Positions 40,438 to 51,862 are shown, counted from the first letter of the stretch. The stretch: DNA of 64,000 nt from Ewingella sp. CoE-038-23 (GCF_040419245.1 NZ_JAZHOH010000001.1:4216001-4280000), one strand, 5' to 3'. The notes: generated from the sequence alone by a model not told the origin. Made by a program: numbers and translations.

Positions 40438-40728
40438 AATTACTGTCCTGACCTGAAAGGTGATAGCTGCGTAATGAGTTTGATTTTTTAGCGCTGACGA
40501 CCCTGTCAACACAAAGGATTTGTCCCGGAAACCGTTCGGGCGACAGGCAAAAGACAGTACCTATTCGAAACAAACGAAGACGGGTATACCACCTTACAAA
40601 ATGGTGTAGAAGTGGCAAGTGAATTTAATCGATAGTGCGGGCTTTTTTAGCAGCACAACTTATATAACAGGTAAAAATAATCCCTATATACCCACGGGTA
40701 TAGGGGGTAACTCTCTTCTGAGGTAGTC
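40438..40728 (+). promoter_or_regulatory. Divergent asd / yhgN control region
   Basis: 291 bp contain no gene. A strong hairpin (CCCTATATACCC with GGGTATAGGG, two-base bulge) occupies 40683-40706, ending about 23 bp before the yhgN start. No lysine riboswitch core was recognised. Confidence 0.4.
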
Positions 40729-41322
40729 ATGACCGAAATGATTTCAGCAACTATTTTGCTGTTTTTAATTATGGACCCACTAGGTAACCTGCCGATCTTT
40801 ATGTCGGTGCTCAAACATTTAGATCCTAAGCGTCGTCGGGTGGTGCTGATCCGCGAGATGTTGATCGCGCTGATCCTGATGCTTATTTTCCTGTTTGCCG
40901 GTGAGAAGATCCTCTCCTTCCTCAATCTGCGCACAGAAACGGTGTCGATTTCCGGCGGTATTATTCTGTTCCTGATCGCCATCAAGATGATTTTCCCTTC
41001 AGAAGAGAAAAGCAGCACCGGCTTACCGGCGGGTGAAGAACCCTTCCTGGTGCCGATGGCAATCCCACTGGTGGCCGGCCCGTCGATTCTGGCAACGCTG
41101 ATGCTGCTCTCGCATCAATATCCGAATCAGATGTCGCACCTGACGCTGGCACTGTTCATCGCCTGGGGCCTGTCGATGTGCATCCTGTTGCTGTCAAACC
41201 TGTTCCTGCGCCTGCTCGGCGACAAAGGCGTCAGCGCCCTCGAACGCCTGATGGGTCTGGTGCTGATCATGCTTTCCACCCAGATGTTCCTTGATGGAGT
41301 TAGGGCGTATTTGAAGATTTAG
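40729..41322 (+). CDS. yhgN: YhgN, MarC-family membrane protein
   Basis: The 197-residue polytopic inner-membrane protein belongs to the UPF0056/MarC family, with the signature FLIMDPLGNLP at the N-terminus and about six hydrophobic segments. Its substrate is not known. Position beside asd is conserved with E. coli. Confidence 0.94.
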   Translation: MTEMISATILLFLIMDPLGNLPIFMSVLKHLDPKRRRVVLIREMLIALILMLIFLFAGEKILSFLNLRTETVSISGGIILFLIAIKMIFPSEEKSSTGLPAGEEPFLVPMAIPLVAGPSILATLMLLSHQYPNQMSHLTLALFIAWGLSMCILLLSNLFLRLLGDKGVSALERLMGLVLIMLSTQMFLDGVRAYLKI

Positions 41323-41354
41323 TGAAAAGAGGCTCATGCAAAAGGAGATGCAAA

Positions 41355-41678
41355 ATGAATGACCATATTGACGTCGAAGCAAGCAGCGGCAATGTTTACG
41401 CCGACATTGGTTTGCCTAATGCGGAAGAGATGTTAGTAAAAGCTCAGTTGGCACAAAAGATTGGCGAAATCATGAAAAGCAGACGTTTGACTCAAGTCGC
41501 AGCCGCCGAGCTTTTTGGCATGAGCCAGCCTAAGTTATCAGGCTTATTACGCGGTCAGTTCAGAGGTATTAGCGAAGCTAAAATGCTCGATTGCTTGAGC
41601 CGTCTGGGCCGAGATGTACAAATCGTCGTCGCTAAATCCAAACAAACCACCGGCACAATTAAAGTCGTCTTTGCATAA
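41355..41678 (+). CDS. XRE/HigA-like antitoxin-type regulator (orphan)
   Basis: The 107-residue protein has the helix-turn-helix LTQVAAAELFGMSQPKLSGL in the middle and follows the pattern of HTH_37 antitoxins paired with Gp49/HigB-type toxins (NVYADIGLPNAEEM, QLAQKIGEIMK). AAGGAG precedes the ATG. The toxin normally just upstream is missing: only 32 bp separate it from yhgN. It is therefore an orphan antitoxin or a solitary regulator. Confidence 0.75.
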   Translation: MNDHIDVEASSGNVYADIGLPNAEEMLVKAQLAQKIGEIMKSRRLTQVAAAELFGMSQPKLSGLLRGQFRGISEAKMLDCLSRLGRDVQIVVAKSKQTTGTIKVVFA

Positions 41679-41700
41679 GCTTCTCACTCCGTACCAACAA

Positions 41701-41730
41701 AAAACGGCGAGTATATGGCTCGCCTTTTTT
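41701..41730 (+). terminator. Terminator after the XRE gene
   Basis: GGCGAG, 7-nt loop, CTCGCC, then T6. The sequence is almost the same as the gntT terminator at 41959-41991. Confidence 0.85.
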
Positions 41731-41751
41731 ATTCCAATTCTTCTGATCTTA

Positions 41752-41886
41752 TCAGGCTTTTAAAGGCTTTTTCCCCACTAGAGGCATCAGCACACGAGTG
41801 ACATGCGTAGGTGCCATCGCGCCCTTACGGATCGCCACCATTTCCTCAGCTGATTGCCGAAGTTGTTCGAATAGTTGTTTATTCAT
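41752..41886 (-). CDS. Short HigA-like N-terminal ORF, 44 aa
   Basis: The product starts MNKQLFEQLRQSAEEMVAIR and ends VGKKPLKA. The opening resembles the N-terminus of HigA-type antitoxins (a helix LF..L..S..E...I.KG) but stops before any helix-turn-helix. GGAG lies six nt before the ATG at 41886. It is either a truncated antitoxin or a small protein in its own right. No toxin lies upstream. Confidence 0.45.
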   Translation of the reverse strand: MNKQLFEQLRQSAEEMVAIRKGAMAPTHVTRVLMPLVGKKPLKA

Positions 41887-41958
41887 GTTCATCTCCATTG
41901 AACCGCAACTTTACTCTCACAAGGTAAGAGTTCAACGCGAGTTTTTTGTCTTCCCCAT

Positions 41959-41991
41959 AAAAAAACGGCGAGCACATGGCTCGCCGTTTTT
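41959..41991 (-). terminator. Terminator of gntT
   Basis: AAAAACGGCGAG, 7-nt loop, CTCGCCGTTTTT: a perfect 12-bp stem ending in T on either strand, 39 bp after the gntT stop. Confidence 0.9.
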
Positions 41992-42029
41992 ATTGATAAC
42001 CTGTTGTTTTTACTTCAACAGATAACGTT

Positions 42030-43346
42030 TTACACCACCATCGACAGCAGCAAACATCCGCCCAAGCCGCAGAGGGAGATGATGGTTTCCAGCACCGACC
42101 ATGACTTGAAGGTCTCGACGATAGTCAGGTTGAAATACTCTTTGAACAGCCAGAAGCCTGGGTCATTAACGTGAGAGAAAATCAGGCTGCCGGAACCTAC
42201 GGAAATAACCATCAGCTCAGGGCTAACGCCGGTGGTGGCAATCAGCGGAGCCGCAATGCCGCCAGCGGTAATGGCCGCCACGGTTGCCGAACCCAGCGCG
42301 ATACGCAGCACTGCCGCAATCGACCATGCCAGCAGAATTGGCGACAGGTGGCTGCCGTTCATGATGTTAGCGATGTATGGCTCGATGCCGCTGTCTACCA
42401 GTACCTGTTTGAACGCACCGCCACCGCCGATGATCAACAGCATCATAGCGATGATTTTGATGGAGTCAGTCACGGTATCCATCACTTCTGTCATGGTACG
42501 GCCACGGTTCAGACCAAAGGTGAAGATAGCAATCAGCACGGCAATCAGGGTTGCCATCACCGGGTCACCGAAGAATTCTGCGTAAGGCAGGATAGCGTGG
42601 CCCTTCGGCAGCACCATCTCACACACCGCGCGGAAAGCCATCAGGATCACCGGCACCAGCGACGTCGCGACGCTCACGCCGAAGCTTGGCATCTCTTCTT
42701 CAGTAAAGGTTTTCGGGTTGAATAAGCCTTCTGGCACCGGCTTGTCGATTCCTTTGAGGAAGCGCGCAAACAGCGGCCCGGCGATGATAACCGTCGGTAC
42801 GGCCAGCAATGAGCCATAGAGCAGGGTTTTACCCATATCTGCATGGAAGATGGTGGCAATCGCCGTTGGACCTGGGTGTGGTGGCAGGAAGCCGTGGGTC
42901 ACGGACAGCGCAGCCGCCATCGGCACGCCGACATATAGCAGCGGCAGGCGCGCGGCGGCGGCGATGGTAAATACCAGCGGCAGCATCAGTACGAAACCCA
43001 CTTCATAGAACAGCGCAAAGCCGACGATAAAGCCAGTCAGCACCACGGCCCATTGAATGTACTCTTTACCAAACTTCTTAATCAGCGTGGTGGCAATACG
43101 CTGCGCACCCCCGCAGTCAGCCAGCATTTTACCGAGCATGGCACCAAAGCCCATGATCAGCGCCAGACTTCCCAGCGTGCCGCCAACCCCGTTTTTAATC
43201 GAAGTGATAACTTTATCGACCGGCATACCCTGCATGATGCCGACCGCCAGCGCGACCAGAATCAGTGCGATAAACCCGTTGAGTTTGAATCGGATCATAA
43301 GCAACAGCAGTAGCGCGACGCCTACGGCTACAATAACTAATGGCAT
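42030..43346 (-). CDS. gntT: GntT high-affinity gluconate permease
   Basis: The 438-residue GntP-family H+ symporter has about 12 membrane segments and follows E. coli GntT nearly residue for residue (ALFYEVGFVLMLPLVF, HGFLPPHPGPTAIA, SHVNDPGFWLFKEYF). Length also matches GntT, not GntU. In E. coli gntT lies between nfuA and malQ and gntU follows gntK; here gntT is divergent from gntK and shares its operator region. Confidence 0.94.
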   Translation of the reverse strand: MPLVIVAVGVALLLLLMIRFKLNGFIALILVALAVGIMQGMPVDKVITSIKNGVGGTLGSLALIMGFGAMLGKMLADCGGAQRIATTLIKKFGKEYIQWAVVLTGFIVGFALFYEVGFVLMLPLVFTIAAAARLPLLYVGVPMAAALSVTHGFLPPHPGPTAIATIFHADMGKTLLYGSLLAVPTVIIAGPLFARFLKGIDKPVPEGLFNPKTFTEEEMPSFGVSVATSLVPVILMAFRAVCEMVLPKGHAILPYAEFFGDPVMATLIAVLIAIFTFGLNRGRTMTEVMDTVTDSIKIIAMMLLIIGGGGAFKQVLVDSGIEPYIANIMNGSHLSPILLAWSIAAVLRIALGSATVAAITAGGIAAPLIATTGVSPELMVISVGSGSLIFSHVNDPGFWLFKEYFNLTIVETFKSWSVLETIISLCGLGGCLLLSMVV

Positions 43347-43480
43347 ATCTTTTCCCCTTAATGCTTTCTCCAGCGCAGGTGATCAAACGCCGGTACATTA
43401 TTTTTGATTTTCAATAAGTTGTAGGAGTTAACAGTGCAACGGGTACAGGTCGCGACCGCTAAATCAGCAGTGCATTCCTT

Positions 43481-43496
43481 TGTGATATTAATCACA
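43481..43496 (+). promoter_or_regulatory. CRP site between gntT and gntK
   Basis: TGTGA-TATTAA-TCACA is a perfect match to the CRP consensus. CRP activation of the gnt genes is known in E. coli. Confidence 0.85.
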
Positions 43497-43504
43497 TCTC
43501 CATT

Positions 43505-43532
43505 TGTTACCGGTATCATGATACCGGTAACA
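43505..43532 (+). promoter_or_regulatory. GntR operator, perfect 28-bp palindrome
   Basis: TGTTACCGGTA at the left is mirrored by TACCGGTAACA at the right around a central TCATGA. It contains two copies of the GntR core TACCGGTA. Placed 9 bp from the CRP site between divergent gntT and gntK, it should let GntR control both genes. Confidence 0.85.
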
Positions 43533-43592
43533 TGCTAATATTAGGACTCACTCCGCAGTCGAAATTTTCATTTTGGGATAGAGATCATACTT

Positions 43593-44111
43593 ATGGCAGG
43601 ACAAAGCATCATTCTGATGGGCGTGTCAGGCAGCGGTAAATCCACCGTAGGCGCAGCACTGGCGCGTGAAATCAACGCTAAATTTATTGACGGTGATGAC
43701 CTTCATCCCCGCGCCAATATCCAGAAAATGGCCAGCGGCCACCCACTGAACGATGACGACCGCGCGCCGTGGCTCAAACGCCTGAACGACGCGGCCTATA
43801 GCCTGTACCATAAAAACGAAACCGGCATTATTGTCTGCTCCGCGCTCAAACGTCGCTATCGCGACGCGCTGCGTGATGACAATCAGGGCGTGGTTTTCTT
43901 GTATTTAAAAGGTAGCGTTGACGTTATTTCGGAACGCCTGAAAGCCCGCGCCGGGCATTTCATGCCGCTGGATTTGCTGAAAAGCCAATTCGAAGCCTTG
44001 GAAGAGCCGGGCGAAGACGAGCCAGATGTGCTGCGCGTGAATATCGACCACAAATTCGACGGCGTGGTAGATCGCTGCGTAGCGGCATTGCAGAAGCTGA
44101 ATGCGAAATAG
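43593..44111 (+). CDS. gntK: GntK gluconokinase
   Basis: GntK phosphorylates gluconate to 6-phosphogluconate for the Entner-Doudoroff and pentose phosphate routes. The 172-residue kinase has the P-loop GVSGSGKST (10-18) and DGDDLHPRANIQKM. In E. coli it is followed by gntU and preceded by gntR; here gntR is 4.7 kb away beyond an inserted beta-glucoside operon. Confidence 0.96.
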   Translation: MAGQSIILMGVSGSGKSTVGAALAREINAKFIDGDDLHPRANIQKMASGHPLNDDDRAPWLKRLNDAAYSLYHKNETGIIVCSALKRRYRDALRDDNQGVVFLYLKGSVDVISERLKARAGHFMPLDLLKSQFEALEEPGEDEPDVLRVNIDHKFDGVVDRCVAALQKLNAK

Positions 44112-44125
44112 GAAAAAGGTTTGCT

Positions 44126-44148
44126 CCTTCTCCTCTCAGAGGAGAAGG
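44126..44148 (+). repeat. Hairpin after gntK
   Basis: A perfect 10-bp stem CCTTCTCCTC/GAGGAGAAGG with a TCA loop, 15 bp after the gntK stop. No T-run follows. It resembles the hairpin at 51874-51909 in composition and position between convergent genes. Confidence 0.6.
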
Positions 44149-44232
44149 CTGGGATGAGGAGTGGTTTAATTCCGCGCTCAATACAGCCAACCCCAACCCT
44201 CCCCTAAATAATGGAGGGACAAAAACAAAACA

Positions 44233-45060
44233 TCAATCCGGCTTCAAGCGATTGATATGAATGGTTAAAAACATGATTTCATCCGTGGTCAGCTGACAGC
44301 GGTGATTCTTCAGCACGTAATCATTTATCTTTAACGCGCACTGATAAGCCACGGGCATGGCGTCCTGAATTCCGGCGTAAATACTTTTATCGTCATGATT
44401 CACTTCGGTGCGGTTTAATAAACGCAGCGAGAAGAATTTCAGGTGAGTGATAATGCGCTGATAGTCGATAGACTTTTCATCGTAATTGATGCGTAAATCA
44501 TATTTGATGATGTTAAGAATATCTTTAATCATGCTGGCACTCTGCATGGTGCTTTGCATATTGTTGGTGGTCGCATTCGCCAGATGCAGAGCAATAAAAC
44601 CGGCTTCATCCTCGGGCAGTTCACAATGTAATTTTTGGTTAATCATCGCCAAAGCCTCGAGGGCAACGGCAAACTCCGCCTGATAAAACTGCTTAATATC
44701 CCAGAGTAGGATGTTCTTTATCTCAATGCCTTTTTTATAGCGCTCAACGGCAAAACTAATATGGTCGCTTAGCGCGAAGAACAGCGTCTCCTGCGCCTCG
44801 ATGTTGAGACGGCTTTTAGCTAACTTGATAATTTCCTGAGTAATAAATAAGCATTCCGTGGGGATAGCCGCCGTCAGTTGCGCCAGAATATCCGTCATGC
44901 CACTGGCCTTTTTCACAAACTGGCTCTCGATATCCGCGGTATTCAGACTGTCTCCCACCTGCTTGCCAAAACCAATACCACGGCCAATCGCCACCACTTC
45001 TTGTTGATCATCTTCCGTGGCAATCACCGCATTATTACTGAGTATTTTTAAGACTCTCAT
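44233..45060 (-). CDS. BglG/LicT-family transcriptional antiterminator
   Basis: The 275-residue protein has the RNA-binding CAT domain (1-55, MRVLKILSNNAVIA) and two PRD domains with the regulatory histidines at 100, 159, 206 and 268, the LicT pattern. When PTS phosphorylation signals allow, it binds a RAT hairpin and prevents termination. Its likely target is the RAT/terminator before the PTS gene (48.6 kb). It is the last gene of the beta-glucoside operon rather than the first. Confidence 0.92.
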   Translation of the reverse strand: MRVLKILSNNAVIATEDDQQEVVAIGRGIGFGKQVGDSLNTADIESQFVKKASGMTDILAQLTAAIPTECLFITQEIIKLAKSRLNIEAQETLFFALSDHISFAVERYKKGIEIKNILLWDIKQFYQAEFAVALEALAMINQKLHCELPEDEAGFIALHLANATTNNMQSTMQSASMIKDILNIIKYDLRINYDEKSIDYQRIITHLKFFSLRLLNRTEVNHDDKSIYAGIQDAMPVAYQCALKINDYVLKNHRCQLTTDEIMFLTIHINRLKPD

Positions 45061-45212
45061 CCCAGTTTTCTCATGCCGGATAGATCCTTACTTTAGCGAG
45101 GGTTTTAAAAGGGTTATTGCCTATAAAAGCATTAAGGCGATAACGCGAAATGCGCTATCACCTTATTGGCAACAACAGACAGCTTATGGCGTTTATACGC
45201 CTTTAATCGCGC
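45061..45212 (-). other. Spacer between bglA-like gene and antiterminator gene
   Basis: 152 bp carry small inverted repeats (for example GATAACGCG with CGCTATC) but no T-run and no RAT-like sequence. A separate promoter for the antiterminator gene is possible. Confidence 0.35.
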
Positions 45213-48525
<3,313 letters not shown>

Positions 48526-48568
48526 CGTTTTTATCCTAATCAGCGAACTGACTTGCCAAATTTCGGCC

Positions 48569-48621
48569 AAAAAAAAACCTGATTCGAAGGCTGCCAGTTA
48601 AGACAGACTTCGAATCAGGTT
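48569..48621 (-). terminator. Leader terminator of the beta-glucoside operon
   Basis: On the minus strand a perfect 14-bp stem (AACCTGATTCGAAG with CTTCGAATCAGGTT, 18-nt loop) is followed by nine T. It lies 44 nt before the PTS start and overlaps the RAT, the classic layout for BglG/LicT antitermination. Confidence 0.92.
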
Positions 48622-48650
48622 TCGCTCAGGGCACTGCTCTGATAACGTCC
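48619..48650 (-). promoter_or_regulatory. Ribonucleic antiterminator (RAT) sequence
   Basis: The minus strand reads GGACGTTATCAGAGCAGTGC and ends CTGAGCGAAACC, similar to RAT elements (GGA..GTTA...GGCAAAACC). Its 3' end shares bases with the 5' arm of the terminator, so the two folds exclude each other. Confidence 0.8.
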
Positions 48651-48762
48651 CGGAAGCTCGTTTATAGCGTTGTCTAAATCTTCAAACAACAGCAGAAATA
48701 GCGTTCTGTGATAAGGCTCATAGAATGAAATTTGTGCAACAGCACAAATTTTAGCTCAACAG

Positions 48763-48895
48763 ATGCAAAGATGGGCCGTCAGTGGCGCAGCCAATTTGGA
48801 TTCGGACTGCGCGCAAGAACCCGAGCGTACACGTAGTACGTGAGGGTTATGAGCACAGCGCGGATTCAAAGTGGCAAGCAAACTAGGCCCAAAGG
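48763..48895. repeat. Large imperfect palindromic repeat downstream of gntR
   Basis: Outer arms GGGCC/GGCCC, then CGCGC/GCGCG and ACCC/GGGT surround a central GAGCGTACACGTAGTACGTG. The build resembles the element at 50958-51086 and dispersed palindromes I know from Yersinia and Serratia intergenic regions; the family name is not certain. It fills the space between gntR's stop and the beta-glucoside promoter region. Confidence 0.6.
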
Positions 48896-48896
48896 A

Positions 48897-49901
48897 CTAA
48901 ATGCTACCACCAGCGGAGATGGTGAAACCTACATCCACCATCTTCGGCGTCACCGCCTCGCCGCGCAGCCTCGCCAGCATTCTCTCGGCGGTAATTTGCC
49001 CCATGCGTTCGCGCGGCGTCAGCACGCTGGCGAGCTGTGGCTCCATCGCCTGCCCCATGTTGTGGCCGTGGAAACCGGCAATCGCCATTTGCGAAGGGAT
49101 ATGCAGACCCTGACGCTGGCATTCGAAAAACGCCCCGGCCGCCAAGTCATCATTGGTACAAAAAATACTGTCGATTTGCGGCCAGTCCTGCTGCGCCTGC
49201 TTTAGCAGCTCGGCCCCGGCGGAATAACTCGACGAGCGGCTGGTCATCACGCTGTAAGGCACCAGCCCCGATTCGCGCATCGCCTGTTCGTAACCCTGCT
49301 GCTTAATCAGCGTTCGCTCATCCTGACGCGCGCCGAAATAGACCACGTGGCGATGCCCGCGAGCAATAATCTGCTGGGTCATTTGCCGCGCCGCTTCATA
49401 GTTGTTGAAGCCGACGGCTAAATCGACGCAGGGCGAGACGCAATCCATCATTTCCACTACTGGGATGCCCGCCACTTCAATCATCTTCAGGGTGCGCGGG
49501 GTGTGGTTGCGCTCTGACAAGATAAGCCCGTCGATATTGTAAGAGAGCAGCGACGTCAGCCGCTGTTCCTCGCGCTCCGGGCTGTAGCCGTAGTGCGCTA
49601 GCATGGTCTGATAGCCATGAATATCGGTGACGCTTTCAATGCCACGCAGCACTTCGGCGAACACTTGGTTAGTCAGTGAAGGCAGCAGCACGCCGATGGC
49701 GCGGCTCTTGGCGTTGGAAAGAATGTCAGGGGCGCGGTTCGGGATATAACCCAGTTCATCAAGCGCCGCGGAGATTTTCTCTTGCAGCACGGCAGAAACC
49801 TGCTCAGGGTTGCGCAAATAACGGCTGACCGTCATTTTGGTGATGCCCACTTTGTCGGCAACGTCCTGCAGCACTGGCCGTTTTTTCTTGGATATTTTCA
49901 A
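48897..49901 (-). CDS. gntR: GntR gluconate-operon repressor, LacI family
   Basis: GntR represses the GntI genes gntT and gntK until gluconate binds. The 334-residue protein has a LacI helix-turn-helix (VLQDVADKVGITKMTVSRYL) and a ribose-binding-like sensor, close to E. coli GntR throughout. The start is TTG at 49901: a TAA lies directly before it and no ATG is available ahead of the DNA-binding domain. No clear Shine-Dalgarno is seen. Its operator is at 43505-43532. Confidence 0.93.
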   Translation of the reverse strand: MKISKKKRPVLQDVADKVGITKMTVSRYLRNPEQVSAVLQEKISAALDELGYIPNRAPDILSNAKSRAIGVLLPSLTNQVFAEVLRGIESVTDIHGYQTMLAHYGYSPEREEQRLTSLLSYNIDGLILSERNHTPRTLKMIEVAGIPVVEMMDCVSPCVDLAVGFNNYEAARQMTQQIIARGHRHVVYFGARQDERTLIKQQGYEQAMRESGLVPYSVMTSRSSSYSAGAELLKQAQQDWPQIDSIFCTNDDLAAGAFFECQRQGLHIPSQMAIAGFHGHNMGQAMEPQLASVLTPRERMGQITAERMLARLRGEAVTPKMVDVGFTISAGGSI

Positions 49902-50024
49902 TTAGATAAAGCCAATGAACGGGTTAAGGGTTGATGCCGTGATCTTAGCAAAGTTTCCACCTGACGGATAACTGTACGTCGCGGCAATCAGAGGCGGGTC
50001 AACAAAAGAAAGGGGGGCGAGCAA

Positions 50025-50053
50025 TAAAAAAGCGACACCTAAGTGCCGCTTTT
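50025..50053 (-). terminator. Terminator of yhhW
   Basis: On the minus strand AAAAGCGGCAC, 4-nt loop, GTGTCGCTTTT (one G-U pair), then T-rich; 46 bp after the yhhW stop. Confidence 0.8.
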
Positions 50054-50099
50054 CGTTAGTTATCAGCGCTACTGGCACTGATTTCAGCTTACGTTGCCG

Positions 50100-50795
50100 T
50101 CACACCGGCGGCAGGTCAAACAGCAGGATTTCGCTGTCAACGTCGGCGTGAATCGACAGCGCGGTTTCATCCCAGATAGCAAAGGCGTCGCTGGTTGAAG
50201 CTTTCTGGCCGTTAATCTCAACGGTGCCTTTGACCACTTGGATCCACACGCGGCGCTCAGCCGAAATCTGATACACCGACTGCTCGTCTTTCTTTAGCGC
50301 CCAGCGAGAAAGCTCCATATCCTGGAACACTTTCAGCGAGCCGTCGCGCGCATCTGGCGACAGCACCAGCTGGCGGCCCTGAGGCGCATCGAACAGGCGT
50401 TGCTCATAACGTGGCGCAATGCCTGTTTTTTCAGGAATGATCCAAATCTGGTACAGGTGCAGCTTCTTATCTGCGCTGCCGTTGTACTCCGAGTGCGTCA
50501 CGCCGGTACCGGCACTCATAATCTGGAATTCACCCGCGTGGATCTGCTCTTTGTTGCCCATGCTGTCCTGATGCTCCACGGTGCCTTCCAGCACGTAGGT
50601 CAGAATTTCCATGTCTTTATGCGGGTGCTTGCCAAAGCCTTGGCCAGCATCGATAAAATCTTCGTTAATCACCCGCAGCGCGGAGAAACCCATAAAGTTC
50701 GCATCATAATAATCGGCGAAGGAGAACGTATGCCAGCTATCAAGCCAGCCATGGTTTGCGTGACCGCGTTCTTGTGCTTTGCGTAAGTAGATCAT
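50100..50795 (-). CDS. yhhW: YhhW quercetin 2,3-dioxygenase-type pirin
   Basis: The 231-residue bicupin equals E. coli YhhW in length and has its metal ligands His57, His59 (GKHPHKDME), His101 and Glu103 (VTHSEYN). E. coli YhhW has quercetinase activity in vitro; the natural role is unknown. The ATG at 50795 lies 8 nt after GAGGAG; a TTG two codons earlier is not needed. Position next to gntR is conserved. Confidence 0.95.
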   Translation of the reverse strand: MIYLRKAQERGHANHGWLDSWHTFSFADYYDANFMGFSALRVINEDFIDAGQGFGKHPHKDMEILTYVLEGTVEHQDSMGNKEQIHAGEFQIMSAGTGVTHSEYNGSADKKLHLYQIWIIPEKTGIAPRYEQRLFDAPQGRQLVLSPDARDGSLKVFQDMELSRWALKKDEQSVYQISAERRVWIQVVKGTVEINGQKASTSDAFAIWDETALSIHADVDSEILLFDLPPV

Positions 50796-50957
50796 GTTCA
50801 ACTCTCCTCAATGTTTTCTCTAGTCTAGTCAACGCCGGAGAATAAGAAAGCGTAAAAATCTCACTCCTCTGTTCAAATAATATGAACAAGTGTAGACAGC
50901 TAAATTCAAAGGATTTGTTGGTGTTGAGAAGTAGGAGAGTGTGAAGAAAGATAACTA

Positions 50958-51086
50958 TTTTTTCCTAAATAGTTTGAGTTGTGGGAAGGCGGCAAGGTTG
51001 CGAGTCCCCAGAAGCATACATTGGTATGTGACTGGGGTGAGCAACCGCAGCCAACGCATCCACAGCTCAAAATATGACGGAAAAAA
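50958..51086. repeat. Large imperfect palindromic repeat between yhhW and ryhB
   Basis: Nested arms pair across about 129 bp: TTTTTTCC/GGAAAAAA, TTTGAG/CTCAAA, GTGG/CCAC, GGTTGC/GCAACC, CCCCAG/CTGGGG, CATAC/GTATG around the centre near 51022. This is an intergenic palindromic element of a kind dispersed in Yersiniaceae genomes. Its right end merges with the ryhB terminator U-run. Confidence 0.75.
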
Positions 51087-51189
51087 AAAGCCAGCACCCG
51101 GCTGGCTAAGAAACACTGGAAGCAATGTGAGCAATGTCGTGCATTCTGGAGACCCGTTTGACCATGGTGTGTGGCCATCTCCGGAACAC
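51081..51189 (-). ncRNA. ryhB: RyhB iron-responsive small RNA
   Basis: The minus strand contains the RyhB core GCACGACATTGCTCACATTG (51123-51142), continues CTTCCAGT, and ends with the hairpin AGCCAGCCGGGTGCTGGCT and a long U-run, essentially the E. coli sequence. RyhB is an Hfq-dependent RNA that represses mRNAs of iron-using proteins when iron is scarce. It lies between yhhW and yhhY, as in E. coli. The 5' end is estimated from the promoter; it would give about 105-110 nt, longer than the 90-nt E. coli RNA, with an unrelated 5' part. Confidence 0.93.
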
Positions 51190-51191
51190 AT

Positions 51192-51210
51192 GACAATAAT
51201 AATCATTATC
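51192..51210 (-). promoter_or_regulatory. Fur box of the ryhB promoter
   Basis: GACAATAATAATCATTATC matches the 19-bp Fur consensus at 17 positions and overlaps the presumed -10 region of ryhB. Confidence 0.92.
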
Positions 51211-51334
51211 ATTCGCACTTGTAAAGCACTTTTTTTCGCCAAACTATTGATTGACTCTTTTTTAAAGACGGATAAATTCAGAGGTTATTCAAGCAGTAAA
51301 CACCACATCCACTCTAAAAAAAAAGGAAGTTGCT

Positions 51335-51862
51335 ATGAGCGAGAACGAGTCCGGCAAATCGAGTCAGTTCAGCGTCCGTCATTCATTACCAAGCGATGCT
51401 GCGCAGCTTAATCATCTTTATGCCCAGACTCAGCTCTACAGCGACACCCTGCAACTCCCTCTGCCGACCCTCGCCCGCTGGGAAGAGCGGCTAGCCGACA
51501 CCTCCCCTAGCCTTTTCAGCTATGTGGCGTGCGACGGCGATCGGATCGTGGGGCAGATAACCTTAAGAATTGAGCCAAACCTGCGCCGCCGCCACGTTGC
51601 TTCTTTCGGCATGGGCGTTGACGCGAGTTATCACGGCCAAGGCGTCGGCAGCCTGCTGCTGAAAACCATCACCGACCTTTGCGATAACTGGATTAACGTG
51701 CGGCGCATCGAGCTGACCGTGTTTGTCGACAACCAGGCGGCGCTGGCGCTGTATCAAAAGTTTGGGTTTGAAATCGAAGGCACCAGTCCCTGCTATGCCG
51801 TTCGCGACGGAAAATTCGTGGATGCGCACCATATGGGGCGAGTAACGACTGGCGCTGTTTGA
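51335..51862 (+). CDS. yhhY: YhhY GNAT-family N-acetyltransferase
   Basis: The 175-residue GNAT protein has the acetyl-CoA-binding segment GVDASYHGQGVGSLLL and the characteristic CDNWINVRRIELTVFVDN shared with E. coli YhhY, which acetylates some amino acids. It has about ten extra N-terminal residues compared with E. coli. An AAGGAAG site precedes the ATG. It is divergent from ryhB. Confidence 0.92.
   Translation: MSENESGKSSQFSVRHSLPSDAAQLNHLYAQTQLYSDTLQLPLPTLARWEERLADTSPSLFSYVACDGDRIVGQITLRIEPNLRRRHVASFGMGVDASYHGQGVGSLLLKTITDLCDNWINVRRIELTVFVDNQAALALYQKFGFEIEGTSPCYAVRDGKFVDAHHMGRVTTGAV

Noticed and set aside
40438..40728. Lysine riboswitch before asd
   Set aside because: The region lacks the conserved multi-stem core; only a simple hairpin near yhgN is visible.
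43505..43532. The palindrome as a transcription terminator
   Set aside because: It has no T-run, is a perfect symmetric operator with TACCGGTA cores and lies between divergent starts.
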